Positions 11,944 through 22,874 of a stretch of 64,000 bases of DNA are shown here, one piece after another. The position numbers and the translations under genes were made by a program. Source of the DNA: Nephromyces sp. MM_2019 (Eukaryota; Apicomplexa; Aconoidasida; Nephromycida); assembly GCA_015657535.1 (NCBI GenBank), contig JADHZB010000394.1, forward strand, positions 1 to 64,000, read 5' to 3'. Below the pieces are notes generated by a model. That model was not told where the DNA came from. It saw only the letters and a list, made by a program, of their open reading frames with translations, and did no database searches. Position 1 is the stretch's first letter; each line of letters opens with the position of its first letter.

Positions 11944-12655
11944 ATGAATGACACAGAAGAACAAATAAACCCAAAGGCCTACCCTTTGGCATCTCCAGAG
12001 ATGACTAACACTCTATTAGAGTTAGTACAACAGAGCAATTCTTATAAACAATTGAAAAGAGGAGCAAATGAAGGTAAGTTCATTCTTTCATGATGACATG
12101 ACGTTGATGAATTCATTAAACTTATATGATTACCTCTAATAAATCATACCTAATATGTACATTAAAAAAATTCTTATCTAGAGGTAAAATAACGTTAACT
12201 CTGTACTACTCTTTTTAGCTACAAAGGCATTAAATCGAGGCACAGCAGAGCTAGTCATATTAGCTGCAGACGCTCAACCCCTTGAAATTCTCTTGCATCT
12301 ACCTCTCTTATGCGAAGATAAGGTAAAGCAAGATTTGTAACGGAATTATCTTTATTAGACTTTCCAATTACTTAACACTCTATCCAATCTTGTGATTTGT
12401 CATTTGATAATCTCAAACAGCAAACTATCTTGATAGACATCTGAGAATCATTATACACAATCTCAACAAATATCTTACATTTGTTCTTACTTACAGAATG
12501 TCCCATATGTTTTTGTGAGAAACAAAATAGCTCTTGGACGTGCCTGTGGTGTATCTCGACAAGTTATCGCATGCTCAATTGTAAGCAAAGAGGGCTCTGT
12601 TTTAAATCCACAAATCTCAGATGCAAAAGAATCAATTGAACATTTACTTATCTGA
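11944..12655 (+). CDS. SNU13: U4/U6.U5 snRNP and box C/D snoRNP 15.5-kDa protein
   Basis: Three exons (11944-12073, 12219-12322, 12497-12655) with GT-AG introns give exactly 131 codons, 130 residues, close to the ~128 typical of SNU13/NHP2L1. It belongs to the L7Ae/L30e kink-turn RNA-binding family. Visible signatures are the KRGANE loop followed by TKALNRG, the central [26 protein letters not shown] segment (split by the second intron), and [20 protein letters not shown], which distinguish SNU13 from ribosomal L7Ae relatives. It binds the U4 snRNA 5' stem-loop and box C/D snoRNAs in the nucleus and nucleolus. The final exon was identified by homology; an antisense open frame over it (12487-12741) is a shadow. 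Confidence 0.95.
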
Positions 12656-13795
12656 TTTTTTACAAAAACTTTTAGCCCTAATAAATTATTTTTAGAAACT
12701 TCAGCTACTACATTCAGTGCATCACAATTTCTCTCTAACACACAGCTATGAAGTTTTATTTCTTTAAATAAATTATATTCAAAATTTGAGAGTATTTTTA
12801 TAATTTCAAAAGGTTTTAAATAAATATAAAACTAGAATCTAACATATTATAATTAATCTGAGGTATAATTTCTAAAGGTGGATTTTGAATTATATCTATG
12901 ATTTAAGCCCTAGAATAACTTAATATAATAAAAGAATATTTGTAATATTTGTACTCAGTATCAAATACCAGATTTCATTCTAAGAACTGCCATAATCAAA
13001 AATGTGACGTTATGTGAGAAAAAATAGATTTCACTGAAAATTTTAACTCGATATAAGCGTAATGGGAAATAAATCTTGGTAACACAAATAAGCTAATGCC
13101 TCTGCTTCTTACTCTATGACCTGCTGAATTGAATTAACAATTCGTAAATTTTTTTTATTTATTAGTTGTCAAAAATTTTTTAGAAAGTATACAATATATA
13201 TGGCGAATTATGATGTATATGCCTTAATTAAATCATGTAATGGGCCATCTTTAAAAAGTATAGCTAAATAGATAATAAATGCAAACTTTTAAAGATACAA
13301 ATTAAATTTCAACACTAGCTAAAAGTTAGGATTGTTTAACTTTATTTGTTTTTATGTCTTGCTACCTATTGACGTATTTATCAAAACTAATTTATACTCC
13401 GAGTTGATGGAACAATAGTCATAGAAACTCCTTGTTAAAGTTGAATTAAATTTGATAAATTTTTTTAAAGCTGATTTTATAATCCAACCACTATATAATA
13501 ATACTTAAGCAAAGTTGATTTGTTTCCTCGTCATTCAATGATAACAAAACTAATCTTGAAACATCCTGGATTACAAATAATTAGAGTGTTTGCATGTTTT
13601 TACAATTTTCCCTGGGCTTATAATAAGTAAAATTTATAAATACTGAGTCAAAATTAAGCTGTTTCAGTGTTAAATTAGAGGCACTCAAGCATTTCCAACA
13701 AGATAAAATAGGATAACCTTTTGTAAAATTTTTAATATGAGAGCTAGGCTATTTATCGTTACCTATTTAATGTATGTCCACACATCTTTGATCAA
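12656..13795. other. Intergenic spacer
   Basis: About 1.1 kb, strongly AT-rich, with no coding or RNA-gene signal that I can support. The right end is the upstream region of the secreted protein gene at 13796. Confidence 0.5.
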
Positions 13796-16700
13796 ATGAT
13801 CAAAATTCACTTGTATTGGATAGGGATTTTACACAGCTGGCTATTACTTGATGCTATTGTTTCAGTGCCATTTCAAATATTAGATCAAGAGAATCACAAA
13901 TTTTATATTGCTGATACTAACAAGACTACAAACTATGAACTTTTAGAGCAAAGCAACTCGAATAAAAACGCAAAAAAAGTTGAACAAAAAATTATTCATC
14001 CTGAGAAACAACTTCCATTTATTAATAAAGCCTATCTCAAAAATTTCTTGGGCAAAATTAAGTATCCTGAACTAGAAAGTAATGGTTTAAATAAAGACCA
14101 AATTGTGCAGGGTGATTATTTTTTAAATGGCAACTTAAACCCATTAAATTTCTTAGATAGGGACAGTAAACTAGAACTCAATGAAACATTTTCATATAAT
14201 CCCTTGTTAAAAGATAAGGTTTATCCTAAGTCAGATAGCATAACACAGGAACATTATAACATTAATATAGATCCTAGCGCTCAAAAATCGACAGGTTCGG
14301 AACTTAGCGATTTACAATTTGGCTCAACTAGAACAGATTTAAATACAAAGGGTTTTGAATTTGATGATGAAATAACTAGTCAATACCCATTAAGAAATAT
14401 ATATCAGTGGCTAGAAAAACATGGGATACCTGAAGAGATTCCTCCTATTGCCTGGTGCTCACACAAAGGCATAACTATTGCAATACCTGAAAATTATGAT
14501 TCATATATGCATTTCAAAAAAGCTTATGATTTGCCTGAAGCTAGGTGGGCTGAACAAGATGAAGGATGTAAAATATCTCTTGTAAGAGATTTTTTGGATA
14601 CAAAAAATTATGGCAGGATAGGGGCGTGGGTTGGGAGTGCCCCATTCAAAAAGTGTGCAGGTCATTATACACAAACAGAATCTCATTCCTATTATATAAA
14701 TACTATATATCATCCAATAGCTAAACGTAGTGTTATAGGTATATGCTCATGTGCTAAAAATATACAAAAAGGTCAAGAGTACATCAGTAATCACCTCAAT
14801 TGTATTCCTTCGGCTCAGTGGAAACTAAATTGGTCCTTTCAAGATACATTTAGTGGCCATCCAATTGATGATTTTATTGATACCAATAGCACCAATAGTA
14901 TTCACAGAAATGATTATATACAAAAAGAAGCATTGGGGTTTGTAATATCAAATTTTGCAACGGTTGGAAAATACAACAACATCATTATCAAAAATGCGGA
15001 TCCTAAAATAGTATTCGAGTCAGCTATCGAAAGCAAAACAGATTATCTCTGGCCCATCGAATGCAATGTTAAGAGTGAGGAAAAAGAAGGGAAAGTATCA
15101 GAAATGCCCTTAATCATTGGTGGTTGCCCAATTTCTTCCAAATTAAACTTTACCAGGCATGAGGAAGTTTCTGAGGTTGATAATACTGCAAAAGTTAGGC
15201 CAGGGAGGATTATTTTTTCGATCAGTGCTGTTTCTTTTGTTGATCACAATAAAAATAGTACAGTGGAAAGAGAGACTGTATTGAATTTTAAATGTAAAAT
15301 GGGAGTATTTGACAAAATGGTATCGGAAGAGGACTTCTGTAATCAGCTTTCATTTAAAATATTACCGATGGATGCAGCACAACTAAACAATAGCAAGGAA
15401 AATTTCTCATCTGAAAATAATTTAGACTTGGAAATATCTGATTCTTCGCAAACAATAGCAGAGAATGAAAATAAGATAATGCAAAATATCTTGTTGAGAA
15501 AATATCCATTTGACTCATCAGATATATTCAATTACGAAGATCGAATTTTAAATAGACAACTTCAGTATAAATCGGCAGCTATAGAGTCTATGAAGCCTAA
15601 ATTCATTCGGGAAGTTAGTGGTCCACAGCAAATCTCAAGCTGGAAGAAATACAATGGTGCAGATTACTTAGAAGATTATTGGGCCTGGAGAACTGAAAAA
15701 GCTGAACGTGAAGCCAGAATGATAAAAGCCGAAAAAAAGGCTGAAGAAAATCAACAGTATCAAATCCAACAGCAATCTGAGAATATGCTAAGAGATAGGG
15801 AATATTATTTAAGTCAACTTATTAGTAAACATCCAGACTTTAGCCCCTCAAATCTTAATGGCCAGGATCTTTGGTACAACCAAATGAGAGATCAAAATTT
15901 AGAAAAGTATAATAATCGAGACCAGGAATTTCTGCATAACAATAGTACAGTACCCATGCGAGGTTACTTCTTTCACCGAACGATTCTCAGTGAATCTGAA
16001 GTATTTGATAGAATTGATAGCTCAATTATTTATGGTCCATGGGCCGTCAATTGGAGAAATCAGGCGTCAACAGGTAGTAAAAGAGTTTCAGTAGGAAATT
16101 CAAGAGGGGCCGTTGGCATTGGTACCTCTGTGCCAAGAGAGACAGTGGATGGGAGTTTCATTTGGGGCCCAAACAAAATTAGTTTTGAATCGGACCAAAG
16201 TCGTGAATCAGCCCGAGTAGGTGTTTTAAGGGGTAAATATGGTATAGCGGTTGAGAGATCAAATAGGTTGCAGGTGAAGCTTCGAATTAATGATAATTTT
16301 GTTTTAGAATATTTATGTGCTAAACCATTTAATTCATCGTTTTGTATAGTAAATACCTTTAATATAATCTTGCTATAGTAGTTTAATGAAGATTAATCTT
16401 ATACATGATGGTTTCATTGTTATTTAAATCAATTTAAGCTTGAAAAATATCTCATATAGTGCCACAAATTATAAATCAACAATATTATATATTCAATAGG
16501 CTACAAATGTAGAAACAATTTCTCGATTTGTCGAAACAACAACCTTAGTGGATGAAGTTAATAGCATATATGGTGAACGTGTAAGGGTACGTAACTTGGA
16601 CTTTGATTATAGGCGTGATTTTGGTACTACATTGGATTCACAAGAGTCTTACCCTGAAGAACCACTTATCCAGGAAATGGCTCTAAACTATCGTTCTGTT

Positions 16701-17135
16701 TCAATTGTTGCTGGTAGTAATCGACTCGATAAACAGTATCTGGCTTCGGTTGGTATGCGAGGACATCAGTATACAGCTGTCAGGGACTTTGATGACAATA
16801 TTATGGATTTCCAAGCAAATTGGGGGAATGGTTGGCAAGCAGTCTTGAAAACTGATTTCATTGATGTATATAGCAATGAAATTTTAACAGGTATAGAGTT
16901 TGGTAAGTTAGGAAGGGCATATGCAGGTGCTTCAGTAGGTGTTGGAATCGATGGTATGCCTCAAGGGAGTGCAATAGCCCAAACTGCGGATCTAGGTTTA
17001 GCTGTAGAATTTGTGGATAATTCTGGCGTAAGGCTAATGAATTATGCATTGACTGTTGGGAAATTCACATACACATGGGAATCGACAGTGCAGTTAGATA
17101 ATTTATTTGTACCTATTTTACTTTCCCCATTGTGA
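13796..17135 (+). CDS. Large predicted secreted protein, unknown family
   Basis: Begins with a hydrophobic segment (about residues 5-22) that reads as a signal peptide, so it is probably exported to the secretory pathway. The first exon (~850 codons) appears to splice near its end (donor ATA|GTAAAT at about 16350; acceptor CAATAG at about 16499) into a second exon of ~211 codons, preserving phase 0; the whole is about 1,060 residues. Residues ~200-350 hold a compact Cys- and Trp-containing region (WCSHKG, DEGCKI, FKKCAGH, GICSCAKN, LNCIPS) that looks like a disulphide-stabilised ectodomain. A charged helical stretch at ~630-670 (Glu, Lys, Arg, Gln) resembles a coiled coil. The C-terminal third is Gly- and Val-rich with beta-strand-like alternation. 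I do not recognise the family. If the intron is not used, the first exon ends at 16378 and the downstream frame is unexplained. Confidence 0.75.
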
Positions 17136-17992
17136 AATATTCTCTACTTACTTCATAGCAAAATATTGAAGCAAGTAATATTAGGAATGAAAATTTTTCG
17201 TAACAAATGATAGGGAGCAATATAAACTTAGGATCATTTAAGTATTTAAATATTTGAACTTTAAAATTAAAATTTTTCAATTTATATAGTGATGGTAGAA
17301 AAATAATCTAAGTTCGGCAAAAAAATCAAGAATAACACGTTGGCAAAAAAAAATTAAAGATAAGCAGGATAAAATTATTAAAGAATAAATTATAGTTTAA
17401 TTGATTGGTTATAAGTTACTCAATTTGTAATTTCAAGAAGTTTTAAGCTGTGATAAGGGTAATTCGTTAGGTTGTTTCTAAGACAGTCAAAAAGTTTTCG
17501 ACTCGTAGAAAGATATCATGGAATTATCACACGTCCAAATGAACATGAAGGTCAAACTTCACTTGGCTAAGCTGATTGAAGTCAACAAATTGGATATAAG
17601 TCTAAAAGTTTCGCATATTTTTATACAAATTTTTGTTAATCATATGTTGATGGAAAAATTGGTATTGGATAATGAAAATATTATCAAGTCGGTATGTTCC
17701 ATAATTGTTATTGTGTAGGGTATAAATTTTTATGAGGGCATTTTATTTTTATACAAGCTTCAGCTCCCCATTGTATTTGTTCCACAAATTACAATCGATT
17801 TTATATAGCCGATGAGATTGGCTCGGTAAGTAGTATTTATTACCTTGTTATTTGAGGCCTCAACATATATCAACTAGTGCTAGGATATGACAAGAGTATT
17901 GATTATAATAATAATTAGTGTAATTAATCAAATTCAAAACTGAGAAACTAAATAAAGAAACAATAGAATTGTATTCTAAAGAAAAGCATATG
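17136..17992. other. Intergenic spacer between convergent genes
   Basis: Lies between two convergent gene ends. A 66-codon plus-strand frame (17518-17718) has no domain or codon-pattern support. Nothing else seen. Confidence 0.5.
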
Positions 17993-20353
17993 CTATATAG
18001 CTGAAATAAAACTTTGAGATAATGATACGTAGCCTCGATTCCCTTTTATTGTACCACCATTAGGATCTCCATAACTTCTTAGTGTATAGTATAATATAAT
18101 AGTCTCGTGAGAAAAAGCATAGGACTGTAAATATAGAAATTATAATTTTATTCATGTTTAATTATATAACTTCATTGTTATCCTTACTCGATGGTGAACG
18201 TAGGCTAAGGAACAATTTGGCTCGAAAGGATATTTATGATTCTAAATTAAAAATCAATAATGGGTGAAAGCCTTATGAATGAGGAATGTGGAAACAAACT
18301 GGGGATACGTTTAGACAGTATAGATTCAAAAGGAAGTGGCGTAGCTTGTTCTACAGAATTATAGTTGTGATTCATAACCAAAGCATATTAGAGAACAAGT
18401 ATAAAAACATGAATCAATACCAACTTAATTAAATATACTAAGATTAAGAGAAAAATCTATCTAAATAGATAAAAGGAAGTCACCTTAGTATAAAATTTAA
18501 TTGATTGCTCTTTTGGTACATTTAAGAAGTGAGAAATATACCGACTCAATTGTTGGACACTGAAAACACCTAAAGTCCTCAATTTCTGAGAAAATTTTTA
18601 ATGAATGTACTATTGCTAATTAAATAAAGGTATAAAAACTTACATTGTTGTTCTTCAATTGGGGCAGACCTTCTTGTTCAGGGTCAGGGACTAATTCAAA
18701 ACTAAGAAAGCCGTCAAATGGGATCTTTCTCAAATGGTTAGTTATATCGCGCCGCTTTCTACGTTTTTCAGCTTTTGAAAGTTTGCTGTCGTTTATGAAT
18801 AGGCACTCACTGCTTGAAGTTAAAGACATTGCTCCAGATCGGGGTTGAGAGGTGACTTCAGGATTTACATAAACACCTCTATGAATCAGGGGTGAAGCAT
18901 TTGAGTTTGTTGTAGGGCTAGGGCTGGCACTTCTGCTGTGAACTAATAAAAGTGAAATTAATAATGATGAATGAAGAAAAGCAAAATTATTTCTGTTTTA
19001 TAATAGTTAAATAGAACAAAGTGATTTTAATCGCTATGAGAGACCTAGTAACTTAATTTAAAGGCTATTCATTGTTATTATCTGTTTTAATATCTAAAGC
19101 TTTGAGTGTTTATTCAATTGGATTGAATGGAAGATTCAAATTCAAGAGTGTAAAACGGATAAAAAGGAGTTGTTATTTCGTAGTAGCAATACAAAGGACA
19201 AGAAATAGAGCGATGGTAATATGAGTTTGAAAATAGGAAATTTGTAAATCGTGCTAGGAAATTTGACTTACATACCTAATTCAGTATCATTTTTTAAAAG
19301 TATTGGGTCATCATCCAAGCGAACTCGTTGTCTTTTGTTGGTTTCAATTAAAATGGATTCATTTTTATCTTCAAAGGCCTAAAGGAAAAGAGAAATATAA
19401 ATTTTTTTGATTATACGGTGATAAGTAGGTTAAGCAGTGAATAATAAAACCAATTTACTTTTACATCCGTGAACAAGCGGTGGATAATCTTGTCAAAAAT
19501 GGGATCAATACGAAGAGATCTTCGTGATGGTACATGAATCCTACATTGTGGGCATTCCCTCATTCTAATGAAACATTTATTATATTTATTAGCTGGTATG
19601 AGTATACGAGTTAAATTAAAGCTTAATTTATAGCGTTATTGGTCAATTCTACTCACCCAATTCTGAAGCACTTCTCTATACAATCGGAACAAAAGCGATG
19701 CAGGCAATTTTTGACAACAACAGTTTTCTGGAGAATACCTATTAGTGAAGAAATTGTATAAGTAGATTTCGAATTTTTCTTGACTTGATTTGAGAAATAA
19801 TTGATTATTAAAGATAAATAGGTAAAATTGGAATATTAGGGGCTTGCATACCTTTACAAATAGGGCAGCTTAAATCATTTCTTAACTGCGTACTAGATAA
19901 ATCGTGCTTCGATTCCAGGATGTGATTGTCATCAAGAATCCGAGGGGGGGCCACAATTTGATAAAACTCAAGCCCCTTAGGTATATTATGATAAACGTGC
20001 ATCAGGTTCTCTCTAGACCATCCCCAAAGATAGTCATTTTCAGTAGCTCCAATGTTTGTTAAAGGAAGTTTGCTATCCGAGAGCTTTAAAGATTGGGAAT
20101 ACTCACAAGCATCTAGTATAGAGTTTAAAGGTGACCAGGGTTCGATTTTATCTATTTTATTTATAGGGGTAGAAGGATTAGAAATGTTGAGGCTAAGGCT
20201 TGTTATTAAAGCGTTGTTGTCAAATCCTTCATTAGATAAGGAATTCTTACATTTGCATTCGAGGTGATTCTTTTCAAAAATTGGGTTAGGGGCTTTATTC
20301 ATTGAGGCTTCCTGATTTTCATGGCTTGCAGCATAAGATTGAGGAGATTCCAT
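17993..20353 (-). CDS. RING1-type E3 ubiquitin ligase with RAWUL-like C-terminus
   Basis: Eight-exon model on the minus strand. The first exon (20353 to ~19852) encodes a Ser/Asn-rich N-terminus and ends in SCPICKG. The next exons complete a C3HC4 RING: CLHRFCSDCIEKC (~19745-19678), then RECPQCR followed by SRRSLRIDPIFDKII (~19560-19470). This RING plus the SRRSLR-DP-FD tail is the pattern of Polycomb RING1/RNF2 and plant RING1 proteins. Later exons encode a basic linker (about 19390-19276), a Ser-rich segment with LSFELVPDP (about 18950-18642) and a RAWUL-like end with the words FSVQQLSRYI and ILYYTLRS (18566 to 17993). Family role: nuclear E3 that mono-ubiquitinates histone H2A in PRC1. The RING assignment is strong. 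The RAWUL assignment and small exons near 18.1-18.4 kb are less sure. Confidence 0.8.
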
Positions 20354-22874
20354 GATGTAAAGATATGAATGTAGTCATCACTTCGGTTAGAGTTCATTAA
20401 ATTTGAACAAAGATTTCAAAAATGTTTTATTAAATAGAATAGTAAAATTTTCGAAATGTAAGTAATTTCCTTGGCCAAAAATCAAATAAAGATTTAACAG
20501 GGAATTGGGGAATATATAAATTTTCACATTATTATACTATAAGAAAATAATCAACTTTCTCACATATAGGGTATGAATAGAATATTGCTACCTTAAAAAT
20601 AATATGTCCCAGCGAATGATCAATAAAGACCAGTCCTCACCCTAAGCATTGACACACTTAAGTACATATAGCTACGTAGCTTAGCAGTAACCTTAATTAT
20701 TGCATATATATGTACACATGTAAATGCGCATATATGTATACTGAAAAGAGGAGGGTGAAGTTTCTAGTATCAAGTAATAGCTAAATAGCTAGCTATTGTT
20801 TGGAGTGTATCTGCACTAGATATTACAATCTCATTAGCCGCATTAAAGCCAGCAACTTGTGGTTACAACTTTTTTGACACGCAGACTAGAGCATGTTAAA
20901 CATTTGTGAGATCATTAACTAAACACAAAAGTTATGACGGAGTATTACATAGCACTGGGTATGAAAACATAAAAACAACTAGTGTTAGCTTAAAATCAAA
21001 GTAAAAGCAAAAAGTATGGTATAGAATGTTAAATACATGCTTTGTAGTTAGTTTTTATAGCTAAATAAAAAAGATTAGTCTTGGAAAACCGAGAATGAGA
21101 CTGATAGCCTCTGAATCAATTTTTACGATTGTCGTAAAACACATTTAGCTTGCAAATAAGCTTGGGTTCATAAATGATAGTAGACTAAACACTGCATTAT
21201 ATTTTTAAACCACCCAAATCTAAGCGTTTCAATACAGTTGTTATCAACTCCTCAAAAGAATCTTCACTAGATCAACAATTTGTGAGAAATAAATCGAAAA
21301 TGCTAGCCTATACTATTATAAATGTTAATGTTCGAGGTTTAGGCTATTGTGGTAACATCGAGAAGTTGTACAAAAAATCTAGAGATTAATCACGCTCTGT
21401 TAGGCAATTTGAGAGTTAGATGGTTTAAATATAAGCAAATTTAGCTCAAAAGTGATCAAAATCCGGGTACGCATAAATCAAAATTCAACAAAATTCAAGA
21501 CTGAGTTTTCAAGAATTTGGAGTGTTTCAGTGATGTTTGTTTACTTCGACTGTCCGCTTGTGATAAGTATCAATAATTTAACTCAAAATAAGTAAATGTT
21601 TCCATTGGTTTCATACAGAATTAAAATTAAAAAATTTCTTTTTGATACACTTTATACTTTTAAATGTTAAGAACATTTTTCTCTGCTTTTAAGTATTTTA
21701 GGAGCACATTTTTTAGCCTTATATAGGATACTTAATATGCTGGACACTTACTTGCCGTCGGTTGATAATCATTTATTGTCTTAAGAGAAATGTTTACAAA
21801 AATCATAAAGTTTTGTATGGCTGGCTCTTAATTAACTTGGATTTATTAATCATTTTCACAAAATATAGTTTTAATAGAAAAAAAAAGTCACTTTTAGCTA
21901 TAAAAAATGCCACGTTTTTTCCTCAAATTAAGTAAAGTTGACGTTTTTTAGTAGGTAGAACTTAGCTCATATAGAAGTTACCCTTCCATTCCTCGAATAA
22001 ATTCTGCTATCTTTCAGATTTTATTTTTGACGACACAAGTGCTACTTATATTTAGAACTAAGATGTAAGTTGAGAGTATATTTATAATAATTAAATCCAT
22101 TTTTTGATGCATAGCAAATTTTTATTTAACTTAGATATACTTTGGCTGATTTGATAGTAGAATTTTAATTTTGTAATATATTCGTTAAAACTTGTTTTTT
22201 AAAATTACATCATCTGGTGCTAAGCAGCAAGAAATTTTAACAGAAACTTTCAGAAAGTTCTAGAAAGGCTTTTAAATTTAAATCTAGTTAATAGCTACCC
22301 TTGTAGACTTCAACTAGATCACTTGCTTTATGCGCACAAAACGTCTTAAATATCTCTACTCACCATACATCTTCAGAGCTAGTGTAAATTAAACACTCCT
22401 AGTGCTTTAGCCCTGAAATCTAAACGTTAGTAGCCAATGCACAACATTGATAATGCTTCTCGATCATTGAAGCACACGGTAATCAAGGACTAAAGCTTGA
22501 ACCCCTATGCCTATTAACCTATAACATTTAATACTACAACACGCTTCAAAACTTGGAATACTGGGAGAATAGTAGCTTTATTTTTATATAGACTACACTA
22601 ACTTTTATCTATTTTGAAGGAGTTTAAAAAATTAATTCATACTAAATTTATAAATTACAAATAGAAATACAACACTCATTTGAGGTTAACACAACTTTTC
22701 TCGAGGACAAAAAAGCCTCCTTATTGATTTAATTTTCACTATCATATACAAGTTTATGCTTTAAAATATAAGTTTATCCAAATACTTATTACCATCTTCA
22801 AAATTAACTAATTCACCCATCATCCAATAAACACTTCATCAAGTATTCTATGATCTATCAGGAAATATCATAAA
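20354..22874. other. Long intergenic region between divergent genes
   Basis: About 2.5 kb between the divergent starts of the RING1-like and TFIP11 genes. No coding exon is supported. Patches at about 20,610-20,900 and 22,390-22,520 are GC-richer (about 40% by hand count at 22,391-22,500) than the surrounding spacer, which would suit a non-coding RNA, but I recognise no tRNA, rRNA or snRNA. A TATA/GCGC-containing near-palindromic patch lies near 20,700-20,740. Confidence 0.4.

Noticed and set aside
17518..17718. 66-codon plus-strand frame
   Set aside because: No domain, located in a spacer between convergent genes; chance.
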